Positions 32,216 to 44,597 of a DNA stretch of 64,000 nt are shown here, piece after piece (the first letter of the stretch is position 1; the number at the start of each line of letters is the position of its first letter). The DNA is taken from the NCBI GenBank assembly GCA_035578905.1, contig JAQJVL010000328.1, positions 186,001 through 250,000 of the forward strand, written 5' to 3'. Source of the DNA: Stictocephala bisonia. Taxonomy: Eukaryota > Arthropoda > Insecta > Hemiptera > Membracidae. The notes beneath the pieces are model-generated. The model saw only the letters and a program-made list of their open reading frames with translations, was not told the origin of the DNA and did not search any database. The position numbers were made by a program, and so were the translations under genes.

Positions 32216-33130
32216 AAGAATGGATCAATAGTGTTCAACAACTTAATTTATAGGACTACGACCACGTGAGCTAATTGGCTGGAAAAGTCAAAATGATGGC
32301 TGCTGTGATATTATTGTATAATTTATATTGGCTGTTTCTTCTGTTCTTTAAATCACTGAAAATACGTTATTAAAAACTATTTCGGAATGAAAATTAACCT
32401 GTTCGTTGATTAGTTTATCTCGATCCTTACATTTTTGCATCGTAATGCAGATAGAAAACAGGAAATAAATGTTATAAAATTAATAGCTATTGCAAATGGG
32501 TACAAGGCATCAAGCATTGATGAAATTGGAAGTAGAATAAAAAAGAAAATAGAAAATAAAGTTCGAGACGATAAACGAACAACGCTTAAGAAAAGAAAAA
32601 TCTCATAAAAAACAAAAGAAGTATGTATCCATATACTACAATGAACCGTTTAAGCAGATATGCTACTGTATATTTTAACAAAAGATGTAAAAACCATGTA
32701 TCTGCTTTTAAAAATAAGAAACCTGAAAGATCTAATGTAGAAAAACATCTGATTGCTTACTTCGAATCTCTACAAGTATGTTACTTACATACAATTTAGA
32801 AAATATAATTTGCAATTTAGTAAAAACTGTAATATTTTAAAACCAAGCCAAAGAGATGACTCGCATAGTATTTTTAGGAGAGGCCCCTCCTGGCCCCTTG
32901 CTGTTCCGCTGTTCGCGCCTGTGATCTCTACGGTGGTGCGAATGGTTGAATAGTCCCATCCACCCACTCTACCCGTACCCTACATGTTCAACTTGCTGGT
33001 TATGTAATGTAACTGTCAATAGAATTTGTACAACGTGTTCTTAGCAGTCGTCCAGCAGAAAGAGGAGAGCAATATTCAATACTAAATGTTTATTAAATAA
33101 TTTGAACAAGAAAAACGCAAATTTAAAAAA
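32216..33130. other. Spacer, no supported feature
   Basis: AT-rich, with a GC-richer patch at 32875-32995. No coding frame with motifs. A minus-strand polyadenylation-signal hexamer (AATAAA) lies at 33089-33094. Confidence 0.45.
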
Positions 33131-33391
33131 TCATTCTGGTCCTGTTATGAAACCGAACCCCATTAATAAATCGATTACGTTAAAACATAGAATCCATCCA
33201 ACATAAGTCGATCCAGATGTCAAGGTGAGGCGTTGTTTATAAACAATCGACCCAACAGTGAGAGTCATGTGTTGTACACTGTTGTCCTCATTATATCGCT
33301 CGACCATGGCGGGTATTTCACGGTCGGCTGGATTACACCTGGAGCGTACTAGCTGGGGGCCAGTGCCGGTGCTACATTCCCTGCCAGACAT
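33131..33391 (-). other. Open frame abutting the minisatellite, possible terminal exon
   Basis: On the minus strand an 86-codon frame ends at a TGA, followed within about 45 bp by AATAAA (33089-33094 on plus). It contains AMVERYNEDNSVQHMTLTV and a hydrophobic segment, YVGWILCFNVIDLLMGFGF, that could span a membrane. Its first codons overlap the edge unit of the 34-bp minisatellite. I recognise no family. A terminal exon, a decayed retroelement or chance are all possible. Confidence 0.25.
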
Positions 33392-34130
33392 CGTTGTTGT
33401 TGGTGCTACATGCCTTGCCCGACATCGTTGTTGTCGGTGCTACATGCCTTGACCATCATCGTTGTTGTTGGTGCTACATTCCTTGCCCGACATCGTTGTT
33501 GTCGGTGCTACATGCCTTGCCCGACATCTTTGTTGTCGATGCTACATGCCTTAACCGACATCGTTGTTGTCGGTGCTACATTCCCTGCCCGACATCGTTG
33601 TTGTCGGTACTACATGCCTTGCCCGACATCGTTGTTGTTGGTGCTACATTCCTTGCCCGACATCGTTGTTGTCGGTGCTACATTCCCTGCCCGACATCGT
33701 TGTTGTCGGTACTACATGCCTTGCCCGACATCGTTGTTGTCGGTGCTACATGCCTTGACCGACATCGTTGTTGTCGGTGCTACATGCCTTGTCCGACATC
33801 GTTGTTGTCGGTGCTACATGCCTTGCCCGACATCTTTGTTGTCGATGCTACATGCCTTAACCGACATCGTTGTTGTCGGTGCTACATTCCCTGCCCGACA
33901 TCGTTGTTGTCGGTACTACATGCCTTGCCCGACATCGTTGTTGTCGGTGCTACATGCCTTGACCGACATCATTGTTGTCGGTGCTACATGCCTTGTCCGA
34001 CATCGTTGTTGTCGGTGCTACATGCCTTGCCCGACATAGTTGTTGTCGGTGCTATATGCTTTGCCCGTCATAGATGTTGTCGTTGCTACATGCTTTGCTC
34101 AACATCGCTGTTGTCGGCCCTGCCCGAGAT
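33376..34130. repeat. 34-bp minisatellite, about 22 copies, hairpin-forming
   Basis: The unit is GACATCGTTGTTGTCGGTGC followed by TACATGCCTTGCCC. CCGACA and TGTCGG in each unit form a 6-bp stem with a 7-base loop, so the array could fold into a string of hairpins. Variants (TTGTTGG, ATTCC, TCTTTG, TTAACC) recur in a shared order at about 33480-33600 and 33820-33900, showing that larger blocks were duplicated. Units decay at the right edge (34040-34130). Confidence 0.96.
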
Positions 34131-35029
34131 CGCTCATCTCCTCTTCATTTACGTGCGTGTTTATATACTTTTAAATAATTAATAGAAACGGCAAGTTCAG
34201 TATTGTTCAGAATGAACAAGATCTTCATGATAATCTATATTACGAATTTGTTCTGCTGCTTTCAGCAAAAATACAGTAATAATATAAATCCTACTAGTTA
34301 AATTTGCTTTGGGCTTACAGGTCACAGTGAAATTATTCTATATATCAGTCAATTTATGTTCTTTTTCTGCGTGTACAATAGAACCGAATGTAAGGATAAT
34401 TAAAAAAAATGAAAATTTTCTTTCTTGATAAACTCACTAAAAAGAGTGGACGACACTACTCAGAAAAACAAATATATTTTGGTACAGATTTGAATTGTTC
34501 GACATTTATTTATTCACAGATACGCCATTTTAAATAATTACATTCATGTGGCTGACGCCAATCTGTGCAACTACAACTAGATACAGGATTTTGTGCAAAA
34601 CTACTAAATATAAGGAAATTCTAATACTAGGCAATAATAACAATAATAAGATATGAATCCGACTATTTAAATAGAGTGGTAAAGTTTTTTTCTAAAATAA
34701 AGTACAGCAGAACTTAATTAAAGAACTAAATATCCAGAAGAATGTTTGCAACAATCTTAATACGAGTAGTAAAAAAGCGCATTTTTACCTTAGCATAAAA
34801 ATATCTATACTGGATCCATGAAAAATAATTACTTGTCAAAATTACTATAGTAGTTACAGTTTGAATATCAATTAATACGCCTTACTTTAAAGACGAATAC
34901 TAGAGGTAGACTGGAAGATTAATGTGCATTACAAGTGAAGTCAAGTTACTTGCCGAGATCAACGGATCCTTGATAGGTCAAGGACCAAGGTAACCGAGGA
35001 ACGCGAACCATTTATCATTTACATCAGAA
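34131..35029. other. AT-rich spacer
   Basis: Nothing recognisable on either strand. Confidence 0.5.
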
Positions 35030-35330
35030 CCGGATCGTACGGACGAATATGGATTGCGAATGGTTACAAGAACACGAGTGAGTGTTAATCTTTAATCCTA
35101 ATCTCTGTTACTAACTATTGACAAAGATTCTTAGTAAGTGCAGTTTTTAATCATAAGCCCAAAAACTTAAGGGACTTTCAGCTCATCGTGGAATTGGAAT
35201 TACATAGTTTTGGTCTGATCTTGAGCTAAAGACAAGTCTCATACACAGTTTTCTGGACAACAACCCAACCCCGGCCACCACCTAACACGGAAACGTGATA
35301 AGGACATCTTAAAATTCACTGATAGTGCCC
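35030..35330 (-). mobile_element. Old, diverged SINE copy (ACTGGTGGCGCAG family, tail part)
   Basis: The order of blocks matches the minus-strand copy at 35738-36201: GACGAATATGGATT, ATAAGCCC, AAGGGACTTTCAGCTCAT, GGAATTACATAG, GGTCTGATCTTGAGCTAA, then ACAACCCAACCCC. Divergence is high and the head is missing. Confidence 0.6.
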
Positions 35331-35737
35331 ACGACAATTACGACAGATCTGTATGAGTGGAACTGAGAAGACGGAATATTCCTACAATGCATAGAGCACT
35401 ACGCCATTGTTATGTATACAACATGAACTTCATGATGTTTGTAGGTACAATGTTGTGATGATTGAATTTACTTCCTATCACGAAACGAACTTTGTCCACT
35501 CTATATTATAGACTTCATGCAACATAGTTCATACGTCGGATAATAAAATACTTTCTTATCGACGAAGGTAGACAATTTAGAAGAAACTGAATTAGAAAAA
35601 TATTTAAAACAAAAGTAGCATAAAGCTTGACAACAACAGTGTTTAATATTTACCGAGAATTAATGATTTGATAAAGCTTTGTTAGAAAACTACGATTTAA
35701 TATAAAAAGAAGATTGGAGTCTAGTGGATTCATTCTT

Positions 35738-36201
35738 ACAAATGAGACGCCGACACACCGTTGTGCGTATTATAAGACGAATATGAATGATGATATGAGT
35801 GTAGGATGAGTGTAGTCTGGTTACTACTTCTGTTCTGTGAGTGTAGTCTGGTTCTGAGTTCAACTACTCCTCAGAAAGGGCGATTTATTAATAGCCCAGC
35901 CAGGGTAACTAAGGGACCTACAGCTTTACGTGGAATACGAACCACGTAGTGATGGTCTGATTTTTCAGCTAACTGATAAGTCTTAGACTCAGTTCTCTTC
36001 TCTAAACAACATCCGAACCTTGACTACCACCCAACATGGATACCCCAACTTCTCTATTTTTTTTATAGTAGGCCTAGTGTCCACGTCGATGGCAACCATT
36101 GAGCGGACGCCGTATTAAGAGGACCTAGCATGAAACCTATCGCCTACAATCTCCCAAACACTTTATCCCAAGTAGCTGAGTTACAGCACTGCGCCACCAG
36201 T
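35738..36201 (-). mobile_element. SINE of the ACTGGTGGCGCAG family, copy 3
   Basis: Near full-length in reverse orientation. It begins at 36201 (ACTGGTGGCGCAGTGCTGTA on the minus strand) and passes through GGATTCCACGT-like and GGGCTATTAATAAAT-like blocks. It ends with the same GCCGACAC...GAGACGCC extension as copy 2. A local duplication, GTGTAGTCTGGTT, occurs near 35811 and 35840. Confidence 0.8.
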
Positions 36202-36203
36202 GT

Positions 36204-36880
36204 CGACTATTCACGGATGATGTGGCAGTTGTCGGAAAATGAATATGAATTAAGAAAAATAGTGAAAGAACTCAACAAAAATGTGAAAAATATGAAAGGA
36301 TAAACACTAAAAAGACAAAAAGCGTGATTTCAGAGGAGAGGGAGACCATACATCATATAACATAGAAGGGAGAAGTCAAAGAACCGGTAGAGCGATTCAC
36401 ATACCTGGGAAGTCGGACCACGAGAGATGCGTTGCACAACAGAGGTCAAAACAAGAATTGGAATGGCAAAAGGAGGCCTTCACGAAAAAAGAGATTATTG
36501 AGTGGGCTATTGAAAGAACTAATAGAGATATTAATGAAATCTTACATTTAGAGTGTTTTGCTCAACGGAGCAGAAATGTGGACACTAAGAAAAGAAAGCA
36601 ATGGAAATGTGGCAGTATTGTGAAGAAGAAGTGAAGGGAGAGAAAATAGTTGAAGATATAAAGAGGAGAAAACCAATAGCAAAAGGTTTAGGATATACAC
36701 TAAGAAAAGTGTTTCTTGATGGCGGTAATTAAATGAACGATTAAGGGAAGGAGGAATGGAGGAGGTATTCGATGATGCCAATCTATGGACGATACATAAA
36801 GAATTTAGAGGTATCTGTGGACACAAATGAAGAGGCACAGAACAGAGAAAACTATTTCATTATAAGACCAGCAGGAGATA
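36204..36880 (+). pseudogene. LINE fragment: RT active site to C-terminal region, degraded
   Basis: Plus-strand translation gives FTDDVAVVGK (a degenerate FADD active site) at its very start, then KNMKGINTKKTKSVI, EPVERFTYLGS and LNGAEMWTLRKE-like stretches in shifting frames. FTYLGS after the active site and the wxLRK block are typical of LINE reverse transcriptases. It begins right after the SINE head, so the SINE may have inserted in it. Numerous stops are present. Confidence 0.6.
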
Positions 36881-38705
36881 GAAAAAGAAAATAAACACAC
36901 TCTTTGTTGAAAATAACAATACTATTATGTGAAAACTATAAAGCTTTTTGACGTGTGTACAAACAAAATGGCAACCGAAAGGAAGAAATATTATTTTTTT
37001 TGTTATACTTACTATTATTATAGTTAAAAGTGTTGTTGAATGTTTTATTAAAATTGTCGCAGGGGGTGGATTATGATATCAATAAATTGGCTTTACGATA
37101 AAATATTAGTTTAGGTCTTTATGAACGTATTTTACATCAACTACTCTGCATTAGCAGGAAGTTATCCATATCTGTAGCAGCAATGATTGTTATTTTCACA
37201 AAACATTTAAGGTACCTTCAATAAAAAGTGTGAAAATTATGGATGGATGAATGAGTAATTAAACCTAACAGGTAATCGAATTCGTATATCTCTTCATGGG
37301 AAACCCGATATATTAATACATATCAGAAATGTACAGTTATTGGTTATACCAAATATGATAAATGTTTACAAAACGTCGACATCTGGTATTTCTAAAGATG
37401 TCACTAGTGATGAATCCAAAAGGTCCAAGTCGAACACAACAATGTCCATCTACCTTCAGATCAACGCTGTTTGAGTAAACTGTTTCACACGTCACGATGT
37501 GATCAGAGTTGTGAGACATGGCTAGGAAGTATGGGAAATGAGCAACAGCAGTACATACACACGTATATATAACTCAGTGAGCAATGTCGCTGTGGTGATT
37601 CGGTATCCCGATCCTTGAAAACAGCCTGCGATTGTAGTTTTTTTTTACAAAACGAATAACAAAACGTATTATGGGGCCTACATACAATTAGAAGTATAGT
37701 AGTTTTATTAGAAAACACGATACTTAAATACGTTTTTTAAACTTAACAATGGATTTTGAGAGATTAACTGTTCCAAAAATATCACACAAGCCCAATAAAT
37801 TTAATGTCACAGCATAAAACATAAAATAAGTTAAATAAATTTTAATTTTGTTATGGTGAGAGCTATAAACATAATCCTACCCAAAATTAAATTTCCACGC
37901 AGGTCTTAAGATAACTTACGCAGAATTGGACGAGAACAAATCATTATATTTGTAATAATCCAATTATTTTTACATTTCAATTTGATTACACGGGCACGTG
38001 TTACCGACGTAATTGAGGAAGGAAGCGAGTCTTCAAGCGTTCACGTGCTGTGTTGGATGAGTGACTCGCGTTGTTCTCACGTAGTTTTTATAATGCACTA
38101 ACGATGTTTGTTTTGTGTTGTCCTAAAGAATGGACGGACATTAAAATACAAAAAGAAACACGGAATAAGAGGTGTCCGTTCTCGCATTTAGAATGTTTAA
38201 GTCACACTACCTACTACCAGTAACTAGTTCTACTACTGCATAAGAAGAACGAATACACATCATTATATGTGTGTTCATTGATAAAAAGAACTGTTTATCT
38301 CAACAACCTTTGCATTATTCAACACGTTTGTGACCGCATTGTGAGTTTAAATGTATTTTACATAAATTAGAGAACATTTGGGTATTATATTTTCCCCTGC
38401 AAGCAAACTATTTTCCAGGATCGTGGATTTATGATTTTGACTTAAAGAATCCGTCTGCAACAAAACAATTTCCTTCATCAAGGGCTTACGATTATCATTC
38501 TATAAATAAGTCATTTCTACTATCACGGACTACTATCACGACTCCAGCTCTACAAATAAGTTATATTTAGAATGAAGGAAAAAATGGAAGGATTCCTCTA
38601 CAGTTAAACTGCTTAGTTTAGCAAAGATTTACGACTACCCTCTAGAAACAACAAGTTTTATATTGAATGAGATACAATTTCCCTATACATAGCAAAATCA
38701 TTTTA
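36881..38705. other. Gene-free, partly repetitive sequence
   Basis: No coding motifs. Around 38440-38660 imperfect blocks (CTACAAATAAG, TTACGACT) echo the degenerate repeats at 44680-45060, but the match is weak. Confidence 0.4.
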
Positions 38706-39355
38706 TACTGGGTGTGCTGGAACTCTGCAACTTTTCATAAAATATTGTTCCTTAGGTCAAGAGAAACATATTTCACTATATAAACATAGGTCTACGGTGA
38801 CTAGTTTACTGTCTGTCTGTATGTGTTTTAACAAATTATTTTATAACTCAAGAACTATTTAAGATAAACACTACAAATTTAGTATACATGTGTAGATAAA
38901 TAGGTAAAATAAGGAAGTAAAATATCATTACTGGAACTAAATTAATTTCAAAACGTCGGCCTTTTAAAATCTTTAATGTCAAATTTCACGAAAACCGTTA
39001 TAGCTATAAAAAGTTAAAAGCTAGGTAAACTATGCACAATCAAGAGACAAATCAAATAACATCTTATTTACCGAAATCAAATAACAAATAACTCAGTTGT
39101 GACAATTTTTGTAAATCAATGTAATTTCCATAATACAACAATACATACCTAAAACATAGTTTAACAGCAAACATGAGGCGCTGCGCATCATTAATCAGCT
39201 GTATTCACTTTATGTTAACAATGAATATGCGATTTATGAACTATTTAATTTGAACTATTAATCAGATGTATATCTGTAACGCATTGTTGACGGAAAGAAA
39301 ATTAAGCTTTTAATTTTATTACTTATTTGTCAGAGCAGGACCTGATTTTATTTGT

Positions 39356-39458
39356 ATTATTACCTTGTGATGACGCCTCTTGCAGGATCAACCATCTGGT
39401 GATACCCCTTGGTTTAGAAAACCCTGCAGGTTCAAACGGCATCACCAAAAGGTAATAA
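39356..39458. repeat. Imperfect ~30-bp inverted repeat
   Basis: TATTACCTTGTGATGACGCC on the left faces CCTGCAGGTTCAAACGGCATC, then ACCAAAAGGTAATAAT on the right. Both arms end at TATTACCTT. It may be a tiny MITE or part of the surrounding transposon. Confidence 0.55.
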
Positions 39459-39589
39459 TTTTAATACGGCAGTATTTTTTTAAAACAGCTAATAATATTA
39501 ATTAAAAACATGAATAACGATACAAGTGAGGAAACTGTGAACTACATGTGAAACTTTTATGTTGTGTCTAATGGTAATCCAAAACGAGC

Positions 39590-39885
39590 TTGAATATCTT
39601 TTAATAGGACCCTACATTTTACCTAACAGATTTCACGCCCCTATGTACCTTGTTTTCCCATATACATTTCCCATGAATTAATAGCAGATGTGCCACTTCA
39701 TAACAAATACGATACGTGTGGTTTCAACATGAAGGAACTCCAGCTCATATTGGTATGGGCGTCAGAGACTACGTAAATGTTACGTTTGAGCATAGGTGGA
39801 TGGGACGTGGTGGACCTCAACATTGAACTGCTAGATCCCTGATCTCAAACCATTAAACTTTGTTTTGTGGAAATATTTGCTAGTC
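39590..39885 (+). pseudogene. Remnant of mariner-type transposase catalytic core
   Basis: Plus-strand fragments read IGPYILPNRFHAPMY, WFQHEGTPAHIGMGVRDYV, RWMGRGGPQHWTARSPDL and LNFVLWKYL. This is the HxDGAPxH...RWIGRGG...WPARSPDLxPLDFxLW core shared with the copies at 42728-43774 and 61694-62917. The second catalytic aspartate is replaced (HEG) and the third reads Asn (LNF). The N-terminal DNA-binding part is gone. Confidence 0.75.
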
Positions 39886-39932
39886 TATTTTATAAATAAT
39901 TAATTGTTAGTAAACAGCTGACTAGTTGTTAA

Positions 39933-41202
39933 AGTAGGGAAAAGATGAGGATAATGCCGCCAAAAAAGGGGATTTCTGCGTCAAATTGACCTTTGGACCC
40001 ACTTTTCTGGCCTCTGATTGATCGAGAGCGGTCACGTGACCTTTCCAAGATGGCGGCGCCCATTTCCCGCCAAATTTCCTAACCTAACCTCACTTTTCCT
40101 AACCTCAAATTTCCCCCCCCCCAAATTACCCCATTTCCCTCACATTTCTCCCCATTCCCCTCCCCAATTACCCGATTTCCCTTACATTTCCCTCCATTCC
40201 CCCCCCCCAAATTACCCGATTTCCCTCAAATTTCCCGAATTTCCCTCAATTTCCCAAAATTACCCTCAAATTTCCCCCAAATTTCCCACATTTCCCCCCA
40301 AATTACCCTCAAATTTCCCTCAAATTACCCGATTTCCCTCAAATTTCCCGAATTTCCCTCAATTTCCCAAAATTACCCTCAAATTTCCCCCAAATTTCCC
40401 ACATTTCCCCCCAAATTACCCTCAAATTTCCCTCAAATTACCCAATTTCCCTCACATTTCCCCCCAAATTACCCTCAAATTTCCCTCAAATTACCCAATT
40501 TCCCTCACATTACCCACATTTCCCCCCCAAATTCCCTTGTTATACTATGTAAAATGGACTTTTTTTGTCCAATTTGGGGGAAATGTGTGGGAAATTGGGT
40601 ATTTTGAGGGAAATTTGAGGGTAATTTGGGGGAAATGTGAGGGAAAATGGGTAATTTGAGGGAAATTTGAGGGTAATTTGGGGGAAATGTGTGGGAAATT
40701 GGGTATTTTGAGGGAAATTTGAGGGTAATTCGGGGGAAATGTGTGGGAAAATGGGTAATTTGAGGGAAATTTGAGGGTAATTTGGGGGAAATGTGTGGGA
40801 AATTGGGTATTTTGAGGGAAATTTGAGGGTAATTCGGGGGAAATGTGTGGGAAATTGGGTATTTTGAGGGTAATTTTGGGAATTTGAGGGAAATTCGGGA
40901 AATTTGAGGGAAATCGGGTAATTTGGGGGGGGGAATGGAGGGAAATGTAAGGGAAATCGGGTAATTGGGGAGGGGAATGGGGAGAAATGTGAGGGAAATG
41001 GGGTAATTTGGGGGGGGGGGGGAAATTTGAGGTTAGGAAAAGTGAGGTTAGGTTAGGAAATTTGGCGGGAAATGGGCGCCGCCATCTTGGAAAGGTCACG
41101 TGACCGCTCTCGATCAATCAGAGGCCAGAAAAGTGGGTCCAAAGGTCAATTTGACGCAGAAATCCCCTTTTTTGGCGGCATTATCCTCATCTTTTCCCTA
41201 CT
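39933..41202. mobile_element. 1.27-kb fold-back element with C-rich and G-rich arms
   Basis: The whole element is a near-palindrome centred about 40563 (GGAC, seven T, GTCC). TGTTAA at 39927-39932 and 41203-41208 is the likely target duplication. Outer arms (39933-40110 and 41030-41202) match almost base for base, from AGTAGGGAAAAGATGAGG through TCACGTGACC and AAGATGGCGGC to CCTAACCTAACC. Inner arms are built from AAATTTCCC-type motifs. The right arm has about six tandem 52-bp units with GGG runs every 5-10 bases. Long open frames run inward from both ends but start at non-ATG codons and merely translate the repeats. Confidence 0.92.
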
Positions 41203-41902
41203 TGTTAACATGAAGTGGAAATAAAACAACTGATTAATGATGCGCAGTGACTCATATTTGCTGTTAAACTATGTTTTATGTATCTATTGTTGTATTATGG
41301 AAATTACATTGATTTACAAAAATTGTCACACCTGGGTTATTTATTATTTGACTTCGGTAAATAAAATGTTATTTGATTTACATTTGGTTTTCGTGAAATT
41401 TGACCTTTAAGATAGTAAAAGGCCGCCATTTTAAAATTAATTTAGTTACAGTAATTATATTTTATTTTCTTATTTTACCTATTTAGCTACACATGTATAC
41501 TAAATTTGTAGTGTTTTTCTTAAAAATAGTTCTTCAATTATAAAATAATTTGTAAAAAACACATACAGACAGTAAAATAGTCACCGTAGACCTATGTTTA
41601 TTTTGTGAAATATGTTTGTCTTGACCTAAGGAACTATTTTTGATGAAAGGTTCCAGATAGATCCGGGACACCATGTATAATATCCCTCGCCTAAAAAATA
41701 AATGTTCAAATATCACTGACCTAAAAAAGAAATTTTCAAATAAAACGATAAATTTTAAACAAAGGGTACATTAAAAATGTTAGGATGCAATATGTGCCAT
41801 AAATCTAAATGAACAAACTGAACAATACTATAATTTCAATTCTGTAGCACAACAGTAAAGAATATAATGTAGAAAACAAAAAAATAATTAACTGCCGCTG
41901 TA

Positions 41903-42022
41903 CCGTCGTTAGAAAAAAACTGACTGTCAGATTGGATAGCTCTGAGACGAATATAAATGACATGCGGGAAAGAATATTGGATATTCAGTATAATTTTGGT
42001 GATAGATTTTAATGTTATGATA
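41903..42022 (+). repeat. Direct repeat, left copy, flanking the mariner-type element
   Basis: CGTTAG...AACTGA, TGTCAGAT, CTGAGACGAATATAAA, AATATCCAGTAT-like and GGTGATAGATTT blocks recur in the same order at 45082-45194. The intervening 3 kb contains the element at 42100-44603 plus its TA tracts. Confidence 0.7.
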
Positions 42023-42056
42023 AAATCGACATGTTCATAAACTTATGAAATTCTTC

Positions 42057-42061
<5 letters not shown>

Positions 42062-42099
<38 letters not shown>
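42062..42099. repeat. TA microsatellite, left of the mariner-type element
   Basis: About 18 AT units immediately outside the left terminus. Confidence 0.95.
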
Positions 42100-42105
<6 letters not shown>

Positions 42106-44597
42106 GGGTGAATGGTACGTGTTTAAAATTTTAAGGGCTTAAACTACATGCTTGGGGCTACTTGAGAACGCAAATTTCAGTTTTATATGCCAAATGGTTA
42201 GAGTGGTATGTTCAAATTAAGATTTTTTTTAAATCGTGGACCTAACCATAAAAAAGCGTTATTACATACACAAAAAAACATATTTTTTAAACTGTGACAC
42301 CATTTTTGTAATCTACATTAAATTTTCAACAAGAATAATGAGCTAGTAAGATGTGTAAATTAAGGTCGGTGTTTAAAATTATGCGTTAAAGTAAAAAAAT
42401 CATATTTTAGTAAAATTTTAAACAATGTTTTACGCGTAGTTACTAAATTATGGTAACGGACATAATGTGTCAAACCACACAGAAAACTGCGTAATTTAAT
42501 GTTCTATTCAATGGTATAATTGTGATTTTAATTATTTTGTTTCGTCATCGAAAGCGTTAGGTGAAACTGAATTAAAACGCAGTTTGCAGAAAACTTGAAG
42601 CTTCGACTATTTATTACAAGAAAGATTATAATACTTTAATTTGACATAATATTAAGACATACTAATTACATTCGTAAAAATAATTGGAAAAAGGTCAACT
42701 TAAAAGAATAATATTTACAAATGTTGTTCAAACTGCCTTCCTCCATTTCTGATGCAGGCCCGTGCTCTGTTGTGCATTTGTTGAACTGTCACTTTTGTAG
42801 ACTTCTTGGTGCACTACTTCAGCAGCCGCAGTTATTCTCTCCCTCAGGTCTTGTTCTGTGTTGATAGGTGCAGAATAGACTTTTTGTTTCATCCATACCC
42901 ATACACAGAAATCCATAGAACTAAAGTCCGGCGATCTAGCTGGCCACGGTACGGTCCCACCCCGTCCAATCCATGTAGGATAATAGAGCGTCAACCAGTG
43001 ACGCACTTCTGCGGTGAAATGTGGTGTAGCTCCATCTTGATGGAAAATGAGACTGTCTCTTTTTTCTTGGTTGAGATGGTCTAGCAGCAAAGGGAGACCT
43101 TGCTGTAAAAAGTCCAAAAAGCGTTCCCCGTTAAGGTTTCCCTCGAAAAAATGTGGGCCAATAAGCGTTTCACCTACTACCCCAACCCATACCATAATGT
43201 GAAATCTACTTTGAAAATATCGTTATTTGGTTGCTCTTGGGTTATCTTCCGCCCACATGTGCATATTATGTGTATTAAAGATTCCTTGTCTTGTAAATAT
43301 GGCCTCATCTGTCCAAAGGATCTTTTTAAAGAAATGATACTGCTCAATATCGCTATTGAGCAATCATCTACAGAACTGAACACGAGGAGCGAAGTCTTGA
43401 GCTTCAAGTGCTTGTACAGGCGTGAAGTGATATGGATGAAACTTGTTTCTATGAAGAATATCCAACACTTTCCACAGTGAAACATTTAGTTGAGCCGCAA
43501 TTGCCCTACTACTACTCTCTGGGTTTTCTTGAAAGGTATTTAGAATCAATTCTTCAACACCTACATCATAATTAACTGGACCTACCTCAGAAGACTTTCT
43601 TTGAACTTTTCCACTTTCCAGTAACCTTTGGTGAAGTATAGTGAACACCTGTGGGCTGGGAGCTTTTCGATCTGGGTACCTTAAACTGAACTCTCTTTGC
43701 GCAGCAAGTGCATTGCCGTTACAAAATCCATAAACAAAGTGCATTTCTGCATATTCTCTTGTAGTGAACTCCATGATGCTACAGAACTCAATAGCTTATA
43801 CACAGACCCGGTCTAAAGAGTAAACAGATAATGGATTCCAGTTTTCCTCGTGATAAGGTTGCTATAAAAGAAACTAATTTTTGCTAAACTAAGCAGGTAG
43901 TGGAATTTCCCAGTCATTAAGGACAACAGACAAAACTATTGCTAAGGTTGGGGTGTATGCCGGGTCTAAGAATTGTGATAAAACCCCATTCGTCCCTGAT
44001 TTACATGTGTTTTTAATCACATGTAAATCAGTCCAGAAACCAGTCCAGAAACTATCATTTGAATGTCCAGTCCTAGTTGCTGGCTAGTAAGATAGTCACA
44101 ATTTTTTAACCACTCTGTGTTTTTTTCTATTCAAATAATAATAAAAAATGGAACATTGTAAGATAATACAAACAAAAGCATATCACTGAAACGAACATTA
44201 AATTGTGCAGTTTTCTGTATAGCTTGACACATTATATCCGTTACCACAATTTAGTAACTACGCGTAAAACATTGTTTAGAATTTTACAAAAATATGATTT
44301 TTTTACTTTAACGCATAATTTTAAATACCAACCTTAATTTACGCATCTTACTAGCTCATTATTCTTGTTGAAAATTTAATGTAGATTTCAAAAATGGTGC
44401 TACAGTTTAAAAAATATTATCTTTTGAGTAAGTAATAAAGCTTTTTTTATGGTTAGGTCCACAATTAAAAAAAAAAACTTTAATTTGAGCATACCACACT
44501 AACCATTTGGCATGTAAATCTGAAATTTGCGTTCTTAAGTAGTCCCAAGCATGTAGTTTAAGCCCTTAAATTTTTAAACACCACGTACCATTCACCC

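Larger units (their letters stand above)
38708..41675. mobile_element. Tc1/mariner-type element with ~500-bp inverted arms, holding a fold-back insertion
   Basis: The left arm (38708-39221) and right arm (about 41204-41675) are inverted copies of each other, roughly 85-90% alike by eye. TA flanks both ends (38706-38707, 41676-41677). Termini read CTGGGTGTGCTGGAAC and, on the other strand, CATGGTGTCCCGGA. The middle holds a decayed transposase (39590-39885). The right side is separated from it by a 1,270-bp fold-back element (39933-41202) inserted at a TGTTAA within the inner end of the right arm. Confidence 0.82.

Noticed and set aside
33394..34182. Cys/Arg-rich frames up to 262 codons
   Set aside because: Translation of the 34-bp minisatellite in three phases; not a metal-binding protein.
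36548..36838. 96-codon minus-strand frame
   Set aside because: Antisense of a degraded LINE fragment read on the plus strand.
40018..41117. Two Pro/Phe-rich frames of about 200 codons running inward from both ends of the palindrome
   Set aside because: They begin at non-ATG codons and share their N-termini only because the DNA is a palindrome; the remainder translates AAATTTCCC repeats.
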